NCBI GenBank assembly: GCA_022702545.1
Contig: JAHRBC010000008.1
Coordinates: forward strand, 1,302,001-1,366,000
Origin: Phycomyces nitens
Taxonomy: Eukaryota; Mucoromycota; Mucoromycetes; Mucorales; Phycomycetaceae
Length of the DNA: 64,000 bases
Direction of reading: 5' to 3'
The stretch's first letter is position 1. Every line of letters begins with the position of its first letter. Of the stretch, positions 13,454 to 23,635 are shown in pieces. The notes below the pieces were generated by a model that worked only from the letters and a program-made list of their open reading frames with translations, searched no databases and was not told where the DNA came from. Position numbers and translations under genes: made by a program.

Positions 13454-15283
13454 CTAATAGTCATCTTCATAGAACTCGATCTGAAAATCAGCTACATAAC
13501 CAAGTTTTAATTTTGTATATCCAAAAACACAATTGCTGTCCCAAATAACGCCTGCCAGTCTTTTACTTTCATCAAAGTCACTCTTGCTAGTGATTCTTTT
13601 GTTTTCCTCATAGTTTAAAACAAATTTCTCGACACGGGAGCCTTGTTCAGATGAGATCGGCCACATGACCGTATTAATATCGTAGTGAAACCAATCACAT
13701 TTAACATCGACAGGTGGATCATCAACAGCAGCTGGCAATACATCAGGATCGTAGTCTTGTTTCGGAGGAACATCGTCAATTGGTCGAGTAATAAGACTTA
13801 TATCCAAGTTTTCTGGACAGTCGTTGTTGTCTTGTATAATAAATGTTGTATCTTTTGTATAAAATTTTTCTAATCGTGTGTAGGTCATATCAATAAGCTG
13901 GCACCCGGGTGTTGTAAAGTTGCCATGTACTGATACATTTCGTAAATACATATCATCCAAGTCTCTGCAGTGGAATGAAAGGAACCGGAGAACATCTGAT
14001 GTAATCTTTGCGAAAACTAGTATCAACTTCTGGAGCCCAAATCTGTTTGAAGTGTAGAGTTCGTCTTTAGTTGTGATATCAATCTTGGAGAGTCGAAGTA
14101 CTTTCAAGCGAGGTGCTGCACATAGAAGGATATCCATTTCAACAAAAGCGAAAGAGTTAATTCTCAGGTCAACTAGATTGTAAAGGTTGTCCTTTATCTC
14201 TGAAAGGTAGATTGTGGTTGAATTCACATATGGACATGTCAGGTGAAATAATTCAATGGTCTTTGAGAATGCTACAAGACAAACTTCTGCGATATGTTTG
14301 GGGACATGACTACGATCATAGGGAGGAGTGGCATGAGATTCCGAGCCAAGCATAACTCGTAAATTCTTTAACGGTACATTGGGAAATTGGGTTATATCCC
14401 AGAAAAGTAGATGATTTTTCCCAACCCAATTGCGATATTCAAGATTCAATGTTTTTAGGCGTTGAAATGGCAGAGGTACTTGCTGGAATAAGGCTATCGT
14501 ATCGCTTCTTTTTTCATCGGTTTCAAACATATTTTTTAATGCAGAGAATTCGAGGGTGTGTAGATTGGGATATTTGCGAGCAAAATAACATAGCCATCGA
14601 TGGTCTGTGCTCTCAGAAGTTATCCCCAGACTTCCCATATTTGTGGCCGGTGATACGTTTGTCAGACGTTCAATGTCTGTTTTGGATAGCGTCAACAGAT
14701 TCGAATGTAGTCCCAAGTGTCCAAGGTGTTTTAAATGCGAGTGAATGGTTTCAAAGTCGTCTAATGAGAACGATGCTCGTACTTCATCCTTGTCTTTATT
14801 ACGGATATCCATTCGTCTCAAGAGGGGTAAACACAGAATGATTTTCATAAGCTTATTTGTGATGTCAGGCACATCGGTCTGGTCAAAAGAAATGTAGACT
14901 TCTGTCAATGGTCTCCAGATATTCCAGTCGGCAGTAACTCCAAAGTTTTCTGGAAGCATTGCTTCTGGCTCAATGTGAAGATATTTTATATTCGGAAATG
15001 TTTGTTGCAGTATGTAGAGCCTTTCGTCTGTTACTTCCGCAAGACATCTTATATCCAAATATCGTACAAGTAACCGAGTTTTTAGGTAAGATGATTGATC
15101 ATCTTGGGTAGGATTAGCAAGCTCGTCAAATGGATATCGGGTTATCACTAGATCAGAGTGCAGGGAATCCTGAAAGATTTCATTCCATGATTTGGAAACT
15201 CGAGAGCAAAAGACCTTGTCTTCATGAGAAATACGTTCCGTAATTTTTTCTATTATTTCTCGAGGAAGGTCGGATAAAAGCAT
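13454..15283 (-). CDS. F-box/LRR-like protein 1
   Basis: Single-exon gene, 609 residues. Residues 3-45 (LPREIIEKITERISHEDK, SRVSKSWNEIFQDSL) form an F-box, the Skp1-binding motif of SCF ubiquitin ligases. The rest is rich in leucine and in short beta-like segments (KYPNLHTLEFSAL, APRLKVLRLS), as in degenerate leucine-rich repeats that bind a target; the target is unknown. The ATG at 15283 is chosen because all four close paralogues start at the same MLLSDLP/MLITDLP position; a TATA-like box lies 67 bp upstream. Closest paralogue: gene 2, by tandem duplication. Conserved C-terminal landmarks are DDVPPKQDYDPDVLP and GYTKLKLGYVADFQIEF. The reading frame is intact. Function as an SCF substrate receptor is inferred from the family, not shown. 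Confidence 0.85.
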   Translation of the reverse strand: MLLSDLPREIIEKITERISHEDKVFCSRVSKSWNEIFQDSLHSDLVITRYPFDELANPTQDDQSSYLKTRLLVRYLDIRCLAEVTDERLYILQQTFPNIKYLHIEPEAMLPENFGVTADWNIWRPLTEVYISFDQTDVPDITNKLMKIILCLPLLRRMDIRNKDKDEVRASFSLDDFETIHSHLKHLGHLGLHSNLLTLSKTDIERLTNVSPATNMGSLGITSESTDHRWLCYFARKYPNLHTLEFSALKNMFETDEKRSDTIALFQQVPLPFQRLKTLNLEYRNWVGKNHLLFWDITQFPNVPLKNLRVMLGSESHATPPYDRSHVPKHIAEVCLVAFSKTIELFHLTCPYVNSTTIYLSEIKDNLYNLVDLRINSFAFVEMDILLCAAPRLKVLRLSKIDITTKDELYTSNRFGLQKLILVFAKITSDVLRFLSFHCRDLDDMYLRNVSVHGNFTTPGCQLIDMTYTRLEKFYTKDTTFIIQDNNDCPENLDISLITRPIDDVPPKQDYDPDVLPAAVDDPPVDVKCDWFHYDINTVMWPISSEQGSRVEKFVLNYEENKRITSKSDFDESKRLAGVIWDSNCVFGYTKLKLGYVADFQIEFYEDDY

Positions 15284-15350
15284 AAAATAAAAAGAAGAGA
15301 TATTTGGAATAGACAGTTAATTGAAAGAGATGTTTTGATGATTTTCAAAC

Positions 15351-15361
15351 GTTTAAATAGC
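15351..15361 (-). promoter_or_regulatory. TATA-like box of F-box gene 1
   Basis: On the minus strand it reads GCTATTTAAAC, with 67 nt between it and the ATG. The same 11-mer, or a one-base variant, lies at a near-constant distance before all five paralogues. Confidence 0.55.
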
Positions 15362-16790
15362 TTTTTGTCTACTATAATGTCAGAAAAGAAAAAGAGGCGC
15401 AGTATATTGTAGAACAGGGTACAACCCGCAGTAAGTGGAGCTTGAAAATATACTAGTTTGGTACATTTGTACTTCTTCCTTTGGCACATCTCTGATCACT
15501 ATGTTCAGCAAGTAAAATCTTGGCCTTTTTTTTAGGATCTATTGACTATGTTTGTAGGTCTTTTAGTGACAATGCTAGTATTTTTTTTTTTGGGTTTATG
15601 GTACAGCTATAACTTTAGTAGCTTGGGTCACTCGTAGACTGTATTAATAGTATTTTCAAATATTGAATTTAGATGTTGATTTGACTATTGATAGGTGGAG
15701 CTAATGTGGCGAGTGGGTAAGCTTGGATGTCAAAGTATGAATAAACGTTTGACCAAGTTATATTCTTTGAGAAATGGGTTTATTTGTAGATTGTTTGACT
15801 TGGATACAATTATTGAAAATAATGTAATTAAAGCGAGTTTTCAAGATATAATGGATAGAGGGTTAGTTTACTGAATAGTTTAAATGAGATTATTTGAAAG
15901 GTGATTGAAGTTGAGAGAGGTGTGATTGTAAATTGCATTGTGTACAAAATATGTTACTCGCTTGTCTCTCATCAATATAAAATGTATAAATTATCATGTA
16001 GAACTTTGAAGACTTACTTTACTGACATGTTAAAGTAATTTGACAATTGGGTGTGCGATATTGAATAGCATAGTTTCGGAAGAAATCATCCTTTTCAATA
16101 TATTTATATTGTTGATTAATTATTGCTAATACAGAGTTACTAGAAAAACATTGAGGTATTGTAAGCCCTGTCATAAGGTGTGAATGAAGGGTATTGCTTT
16201 ACAGTAATCTTATTCTTCTTGTATATAAACAGTTGATCCATGAACTTGATACCATAAAGCGTATCTTATGTAGTCTACATAATAAGAGCAAGATCTTTAT
16301 TCAATATGAGATGGGTCTACATTTATGTTTTTTTTTTAAAAAAAAACTAGTCATATATTATACATGAAAAAACAACACCTTTCGCATGCTCTCTTGTATA
16401 TACTATTTGGCCTGATCCTCTCTTAACTGCTTCAATGTCGCATATTTGGCTTGCCTTGACGCATATTATAAGTCAATCTATTTCAGTTGGTCTGTGTGGT
16501 ATATATACCACAGTTGAGTAGGCACAAAACATTGGACATTTTGTTTTGACAATATCACAATACTAGATGACATTTACAACCTTCCCTCCACTATCATAGG
16601 GCGGGTAACATTTTCAACCCATCTTTCTTTCTTTTTAAAAAAAAAGCTCAAGCAACGATACAGTGATCTTATTTTGTTGATAATAATAAAGGATACAAGG
16701 CAAACTTCAAGTTTAAAAGATTTAATGTATTTTAAAACACTTCTTTTATTTTTAGGAACAACAGTACGGCTCATAGTCATATTCAGAGAA

Positions 16791-18599
16791 CTAGATCTGA
16801 AAATCAGCTACATAGCCAAGTTTTAATTTTGTATATCCAAAAACACAATTGCTGTCCCAAATAACGCCTTCCAGTCTTTTACTTTCATCAAAGTCACTCT
16901 TGCTAGTGATTGTTTTGTTTTCCTCATAGTTTAAAACAAATGTCTCGACACGGGAGCCTTGTTCAGGTGAGATCTGCCGCATTTCCTTCTCACTATTGTA
17001 GTAAAACCAATCACATTTAACATCGACAGATAGATCATCAACAGCAGCTGGCAATACATCAGGATCGTAGTCTTGTTTCGGAGGAACATCGCCAATTGGT
17101 CGAGTAATAAGAGTTATATCCAAGTTTTCTGGACATTCGTTGTTGTCTTTTATGACAAATCTTACGTATGCCATATTTAATGTACTTAATTGGGTATAAG
17201 CCATATCAATAAACTGGCATCCAGGTGTTGTAAAGTTGCCATGTACTGATACTTGTTGTAAATACATGTCATCCAAGTCTCTGCAGTGGAATGAAAGGAA
17301 CCGGAGAACATCTGATGTAATCTTTGCGAAAAATATCATCAACTTCTGGAGCCCAAATCTGTTTGAAGTGTAGAGTTCGTCTTTAATTGTGATATCACTA
17401 TTGGAGAGTTGAAGTGATTTCAGTCGAGGCGCTGCACATAAAAGGGTATCCATTTCAACAAACGTCGAAGAGACAATTCTCAGGTCAACTAGATTGTAAA
17501 GGTTGTCCTTTATCTCTGAAAGGTTGATTGTGGTTGAATCAATATATGGACATGGCAGGTGAAATACTTTAATGGTCTTTGAGAATGCTGCAAGACAAAC
17601 TTCTGCGATATGTTTGGGGACATGACGAGGATCATAGGGAGGAGTGGTATAAGATTGCATGTCAAGCATAACTCGTAAATTCTTTAACGGTACATTGGGA
17701 AATTGGGTTATATCCCAGAAAAGTAGAGAATTTTTCCCACCCCAATTGCGATATTCAAAATTCAATGTTTTTAGGCGCTGAAATGGCAGAGGTACTTGCT
17801 GGAATAAGGCTATCGTATCGCTTCTTCTTTCATCGGTTTCAAACATATTTTCTAATGCAGAGAATTCGAGGGTGTGTAGATTGGGATATTTGCGAGCAAA
17901 ATAACATAGCCATCGATGGTCTGTGATTTCAGAAGTTATCCCCAGACTTCCCATATATGTGGCCGGTGATACGTCTTTCATTCGTTCAATGTCTGTTTCG
18001 GATAGCGTCAACAGATTGGAATGTAGTCTCAAGTGTCCAAGGTGTTTTAAATGCGAGTGAATGGTTTCAAAGTCGTCTAATGAGAACGATGCTCGTACTT
18101 CATCCTCGTTTTTATTACGGATCTCCATTCGTCTCAAGAGGGGTGAACACAGAATGATTTTCATAAGCTTATTTGTGATGTCAGGCACATCGGTCTGGTC
18201 AAAAGAAATGTAGACTTCTGTCAATTGTCTCCAGATATTCCAGTCGGCAGTAACTCCAAAGTTTTCTGGAAGTATTGCGTCTGGCTCAATGTGAAGATAT
18301 TTTATATTCGGAAATGTTTGTTGCAGTATGTATAGCCTTTCGTCTGTTACTTCCGAATCACCGCTTATACCCAAATATCGTGCAAGTAACCGAGTTTTTA
18401 GATAAGATGGTTGATCATCTTGGGTAGGATTAGCAAGCCCGTCAAATGAATATCGGGTTATCACTAGATCAGAGTGCAGGGAATCCTGAAAGATTTCATT
18501 CCATGATTTGGAAACTCGAGAGCAAATGACCTTGTCTCTATAAGAAATGCGTTCCGTAATTTGCTCTATTATTTCTCGAGGAAGGTCGGATAAAAGCAT
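16791..18599 (-). CDS. F-box/LRR-like protein 2, C-terminus cut short
   Basis: Single exon, 602 residues, the tandem sister of gene 1 (start codons 3316 bp apart). The F-box is at residues 3-45 (LPREIIEQITERISYRDK), followed by the same leucine-rich body. Compared with gene 1 the last seven residues are missing: after GYVADFQI a TAG stands where gene 1 has GAG, a G-to-T change; the bases that follow still resemble gene 1's tail. The truncation is short and the protein may be functional. Substitutions against gene 1 lie mostly in the body (for example residues ~70-80 and 460-480) rather than in the F-box. Its promoter module is broken about 340 bp upstream of the ATG by a retrotransposon insertion, so distal control elements have been displaced by some 6 kb; the TATA-like box remains. 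Confidence 0.82.
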   Translation of the reverse strand: MLLSDLPREIIEQITERISYRDKVICSRVSKSWNEIFQDSLHSDLVITRYSFDGLANPTQDDQPSYLKTRLLARYLGISGDSEVTDERLYILQQTFPNIKYLHIEPDAILPENFGVTADWNIWRQLTEVYISFDQTDVPDITNKLMKIILCSPLLRRMEIRNKNEDEVRASFSLDDFETIHSHLKHLGHLRLHSNLLTLSETDIERMKDVSPATYMGSLGITSEITDHRWLCYFARKYPNLHTLEFSALENMFETDERRSDTIALFQQVPLPFQRLKTLNFEYRNWGGKNSLLFWDITQFPNVPLKNLRVMLDMQSYTTPPYDPRHVPKHIAEVCLAAFSKTIKVFHLPCPYIDSTTINLSEIKDNLYNLVDLRIVSSTFVEMDTLLCAAPRLKSLQLSNSDITIKDELYTSNRFGLQKLMIFFAKITSDVLRFLSFHCRDLDDMYLQQVSVHGNFTTPGCQFIDMAYTQLSTLNMAYVRFVIKDNNECPENLDITLITRPIGDVPPKQDYDPDVLPAAVDDLSVDVKCDWFYYNSEKEMRQISPEQGSRVETFVLNYEENKTITSKSDFDESKRLEGVIWDSNCVFGYTKLKLGYVADFQI

Positions 18600-18664
18600 A
18601 ATATAAAAAGAAGATATTTAGAATAGAGAGTTAATTGAAAGAAATGTTTTGATGATTTTCGAAT

Positions 18665-18675
18665 GTTTAAATAGC
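18665..18675 (-). promoter_or_regulatory. TATA-like box of F-box gene 2
   Basis: GCTATTTAAAC on the minus strand, with 65 nt between it and the ATG; identical to the box of gene 1. Confidence 0.55.
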
Positions 18676-19170
18676 TTTTTGTCTACTATAATGTCACAAA
18701 AGAAAAAGAGGCGCAGTATATTGTAGAACAGGGTACAATCCGCAGTAAGTGAAGCTGGGAAATATACTAGTTTGGTACATTTGTACTTCTTCCTTTGGCA
18801 CATCTCTGATCACTATGTTCAGCAAGTAAAATCTTGGCCTTTTTTTTAGGATCTATTGAATATTTTTGTAGGTCTTTCAATGACAATTTTTTAGGCTGTT
18901 TTTTTAGGTTGATTATAGAGCTAGAAATTTAATAGGGACATGTTGCGTATAGCTCCATATTTCTGGCTGACCCAAACATATCATATCTTCGCAAATCTCT
19001 CTGTATCGATTATGTAAACAAATTGGTTAAGTAATGACCTTGGGAAGAACATGATTGCTACGTTTGGCGCAGCAATCAATTGAAAATCATAAGGATTGTA
19101 ACAAAGAATCCCAATAGCATTCATCTATTTCTATCAATCTCTCTTATTCATTATTAACTATCCAAAGAAG

Positions 19171-19461
19171 CTGTGGTATATGCACTACAGTTGAGTGAAA
19201 TACAGACTCCACAACCGATCTCCGGCTATTACCCGGTAACGACCCTGGAAATTTAACATCTCATGAGCAGTTACACACCAGGCACACGTACACTTCACAC
19301 TGCTACAGCGATAACCAACCATTACACGACGGGGACTCTAATTACAAGGAAATTTGAATAATAGTATATAAGCAATCATCATATTCTTTCTTCAATAAAT
19401 AACACTCTCACAGTATTCTTATTTCCCTTACAAGATACTGACAAACCATATACTTCAGAAG
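19171..19461 (+). repeat. Possible solo LTR, copy A
   Basis: About 290 bp beginning TGTGGTATATGCACTACAG and ending near ATACTTCA (TG...CA), with an AATAAATAACACTCTCACAG stretch near its end like an LTR poly(A) region. GAAG stands on both sides as a possible short target duplication. It is similar along much of its length to 35955-36230. No internal retroelement region adjoins it, so a solo LTR is the best reading; orientation and exact ends are uncertain. Confidence 0.45.
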
Positions 19462-19628
19462 TATAATCTATCCCAATATTTTAGCAATAGCTTAGTAATA
19501 TTATACTAATTATATTATTTTATTTATTATCGAAATATCTATATAAATATCGAAACGATGAAAGCAATAAAGAAAAAATCATCCTTACACTTTACTTCTT
19601 TTCCTTTTTTTTTGTATTGTATTGATCT

Positions 19629-19650
19629 GCCGTCACGCAAAGCGTGCGGC
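19629..19650 (-). other. 3'-terminal hairpin of the LINE
   Basis: GC-rich imperfect inverted repeat (GCCGCACGC, loop TTT, GCGTGACGGC on the minus strand) just before the A-rich tail, in an otherwise AT-rich neighbourhood. In several LINE families a 3' stem-loop is the recognition site of the reverse transcriptase; that role is inferred here. Confidence 0.55.
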
Positions 19651-19777
19651 TTTTAGATTGCCATAGACATGGACTTGAGTTAAAAGGGGAAGGAATAAGA
19701 GTGAGTACAGTGAGTAGAAAAGCTCGAACAAAGAAATGGGTGGGAAGCTAGAAAATTCCAATAAGAGAAAAAAGGAT

Positions 19778-22700
19778 TCAAACTATAGAGACTATGTATT
19801 TTTCTATAGCCCAAGACGCCTTCTTAGCTATTACTCCGGGTAGGAAAGTCTTATCCTCAAAGACAAAGAGCCAGTGTGCACTCCAGATTGCTTTAGCAGT
19901 GACAACTGCGAGCAAAACCTGAGAGTTGTCGGATGGTAGGCTGCGAGGGATGGATCCAAAGACGAGAAGTTTGCGGACACCTTCCAAGGTCCATGATGGC
20001 CAGAAACGAGAGAGGACTACGTTCCACACTTGGTGTTTGACAGGGCACAGGAACAAGAAGTGGTCTCTATCTTCTGTGGCTTCCAAGCAAAGAGGGCACA
20101 TGGGGCTGGTGATTTTCTGGGGCATTATTCGGTGAAGATAATTGCGAGTTGGAACTCTATCCCACAGTATTTTCCACCATACTGTTCAGCAGTAGTGTGG
20201 AATGACTAGTTTCCAGAACCGGTGCCAACGGACAGGAGGAAGGGCAGGTGTGGTTGGCCGAAGGTGACGCCGTAAGGACCCTGTAGTGGCTTTTCCCAGA
20301 CATTTGTTGTCAATGCGGACTAGGGAAAGAAGTGAGGAGAGGTTAGGTGGAGGAGGGTCGTCAAGAGGTGGAGGTTGAAGATATTGAAGGAACCAAGAAC
20401 AGTACACCATTCTAGCACTGTCAATGTGTTGGAAGAAATGCCCAATCCGATTACGAGCACGAGGACGGTCATTCCGAGCCCTGCGTCTGAGACAGCCGTC
20501 TTCACCCAACTCAAAAGCATCAGAGATTAGGATCGACTTGAGGTTCACTGTCACGGCATCAAAAGGAGAAAGGAAAGTCCAAGAGGAGGCCAAAGGAAAC
20601 TCCAATGCTATAGAGGGTTCCACTCGGAAGTCTGGAGGGATGGTAGTCGGAAGAATCTGCGAGCAAGCACGATGTATAGGCAGCAAGGAGCTAGGACAGC
20701 TCGCTGCGCTATCTGGATACAGCAGTGCTACTTGAGCAGAATGAGCGCGAAAATGCAAAGGAAGAAGAAATTTGAGATAGGGGAGTAAGAAGGAAGAAGA
20801 TCGAGAAAAGGAGCGAGAGTGTAGAATGGGAAGTATCCATCTTAGCTGGAGAGCACGCTGTTGATGATCAGGATCTAAAAGCCCCAAACCACCAGACTTG
20901 CGTGGGAGACAAAGCAAAGGCCAGCCAGGACTATCAAACCCTAGTCTGAGGAAGGACCGGATGTGTGTCCGTATAGCAGCAAAGAAGGAAAGGGGAGCTG
21001 GAGTCACATACAGTACATGCAATATAGTGCTAAGAAGAATTGAATTTGCTACAATACTTTTCCCTCGCACAGACAGACATCTCTGAGAGAGTATGGCACA
21101 GTACCGTTCTAATTTTGCAATAAGAGCCGCACGGAAGGATTCTAACTGAGCCGGATGGGAGCTGAGCGGAAAGCCAAGGTAACGCACGGCAGTGGCAGTG
21201 TGGCGATCATGGCGGGTTGATATATTAGCAGAATCCAAAACAGGACCCCAGTCTGGATGGAATTGTCCCGAGAGAGCAACAGCAATGGTTTTGTTTAGAT
21301 TAACCTTGGCATTTGAAGCAACCCCAAATATATTGAGGATGGACAAAACTGTGGTCATTTCAGAGGGCGAGGAGAGAAATACCAGAAGATCATCAGCATA
21401 TGCTAGAAGCTTCAAAGGCGGAGGGGAGAGCGATGGGGTGGAGGTGGAGAGACTAGGAGGAACAGTAAATTGAAAACCTTGTATAGATGGTGAGGCAATG
21501 ATTGAGCGCAATAGAGGTTCGAATGCAATGTTGAATAAGAGAGGAGAGAGAGGATCACCCTGACGCAAACCACGGCCTTGTTCGAATGAGGAAGATATGT
21601 GACCATTGACGTTTACATGAATCTTGGTTGAAAAGAAGAGTGCACAAACAGAGTCGATGAATATGACGAGAAGTCCCATTCTAGCCATGACAAGCCGAAG
21701 ATAGATTGGATGAACGCGGTCATAGGCCTTTTCTTGGTCTAAAAGGAGCTCGACACAGGGATCCTTGGTGATTTGTGCATGAGACATGGCCAGACGTGTC
21801 AACAGTCCATTGTCAGCAATAAAACGGTTTGCCATGAAACCTGTTTGAAAAGGTGTGATCAGAGGGCTAATGCAGCGTCGAAGGCGGGACGTTAGCATCT
21901 TGGTGAATATCTTGGCATCACAGTTGATCAGTGAGATCGGACGCCAGTTCTGGAGGGAAGTTAGGTCGCCTGCCTTGGGGAGCAAAACCAGAACAGTTTC
22001 CAACCACGAAGGAGGAAAAACACCGAGAAGAGCATCTTGATACACTTGAATAGCCAGGGTCTGGATGGTAGGGTGAACTAGGACGCGTGCCCACAAGGGA
22101 TACGGAAGGCCATCCATACCTGGGCTGGAGTTGCTGGGTGTGCTATTAAGTACGTCCAGAAGTTCATCGAGTGTTACATGTGAGGTCAAGGGAGCGCAGC
22201 GTTCAGCAGAGAGGCTAGCTGAAGATGGGAGGTTGTCTAAGAGGGAGTGCGCTGCGGGTAGATCTATAGGTTCTTCCGAGTACAAAGTCTGATAAAAAGA
22301 CTGGGTATGTCCAAGCAGGTCTGCTGGTGAAGTGTATGTCACACCACTGTCTGGATCGACTAAAGTTGATATTGATTTGGCTGAAGATCTTTGTTTGAGA
22401 ACACGGAAAAAGTATTTGGTGGATGTCTCGCCTTCTTCACACCATTTGATGCCAGATCTAGTAGCGAGAGTGGAAGCACGAGAGGTTTGGATAGAGGCTA
22501 ACTGGGATTCAATATCGGCAAGAGAAGGTGATGGTGGGTGGCTAGAGAGCATATTGCGTTGGCGGTGGAGATATCTTTCCTGAGAACGGAGGCGACGATG
22601 GAATCTTTTCCCATATGACAGAGCTAGTTGTTTGAGGGCTTGCTTAAAGCAATCCCAGCGAGTTCCAGGGGAAGCTTCAGCAGGGAGAAAATCAGCAGCT

Positions 22701-23488
22701 TTATCCAAAAAATCGGTAAGGGAGTTGTCAAATTCATCATGGGAGAGGTACTGTGTGTTGAACCGCCAGATTCCAGGGCCTGAAGGTCGAGATAGAGAGA
22801 TAGAGACAGCCAAAAGACAGTGGTCTGTCCAGGAAGGATTGATGAAGGTAACCTCGGGCGATTCAGTGTTTAAAGAAATTGGGCGGAAAATATAGTCAAT
22901 GCAAGTACGCGTGCGGGTGCTATGAAAGGTAGGAATTTGAGGCGAGGTAGGAGGGGTAATAGAATCAATACAATTGCCTTGAAGATATTCTTTCCAGGTA
23001 GATGGAAGAGTTCGACGCTGGGGGAGATTACAGTTGAAGTCTCCTAGGATAAAGGTAGGTAAAGATGGTACAAGCGAAGGAAGAAGGGTGGCGAGTGAAG
23101 AAAAGAATGTGCGTCGATGGGCAGGGACATTTGGAGCATAAAGAACAACGACACCAAAAGGGTCAATGCGTTGATCAGTATGTGTAACCTTGACAACTAG
23201 TGCACGGTCATCTGGTGACACGTACAGTTGTTCAAGGTGGAGAAGGGGATCGAAGGAGATAAGGCCACAGTGCGAAGTCCAAAGACTTGACTGGGCTTGG
23301 AAGAGAAGGTGCATAGTTGAGTGATGGGAAGGAAGGAGATGGGTCTCTTGTAGAGCAAGTAAGGAAAGTGAAGGGGAAAAGGAGCGGAGGTGACGGATAA
23401 AGAGACGTTTTGGGGATTGCGGATTAGTAATGGTGGAGAGGAGACCTCGAGCATTCAAGGTTCCTAAGCGGATAGATTGTACAGTCAT
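19778..23488 (-). pseudogene. LINE ORF2: endonuclease-reverse transcriptase with one internal stop
   Basis: Frame open from the ATG at 23488 (MTVQSIRLGTLNARGL) to 19778 except for one TGA at 20186-20188; 1237 codons in all. The N-terminus is an exonuclease-endonuclease-phosphatase-type nicking enzyme (LALQETHLL, ILGDFNCNL, WTDHCLLAV). The middle is a reverse transcriptase (GRGLRQGDPLSPLLFN, catalytic AYADDL). After the TGA the same frame continues with a zf-RVT-like tail (CPLCLEATEDRDHFLFLC). The tail is lost if TGA stops translation. The start is the first ATG directly before the endonuclease motif; the longer upstream extension is hydrophobic and overlaps no conserved region. Role: target-primed reverse transcription of the element. 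Confidence 0.85.
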
Positions 23489-23635
23489 CTTATAAAGATG
23501 ACTGACCAGAATGGCCAGAAGCAGTATCAGGTTCATGCATAGGTGTGTTACCATCAAGATCAACAAAAGGTTGATTGCCCTGAGCATGGGCCTGGACTGA
23601 GAAATCGAGCAGGGACTGGCGGAATTCTACATCCG

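Larger units (their letters stand above)
12983..16295 (-). repeat. F-box tandem unit A (gene plus intergenic module)
   Basis: One copy of a unit of about 3.3 kb. Positions in this unit recur 3316 bp further on in unit B: start codons 15283 and 18599, 3' flanks near 13260 and 16574. The unit has a 3' flank, the F-box gene and about 1 kb of shared upstream sequence. The upstream module (15490-16295) matches 31500-32330, and inverted 32870-33700; part of it matches 25050-25505. Confidence 0.8.
16296..18936 (-). repeat. F-box tandem unit B, interrupted
   Basis: Second copy of the 3.3-kb unit, offset 3316 bp from unit A. Its upstream module matches unit A up to about 18936, is then interrupted by about 6.1 kb of inserted sequence, and resumes at about 25050. 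Confidence 0.75.
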
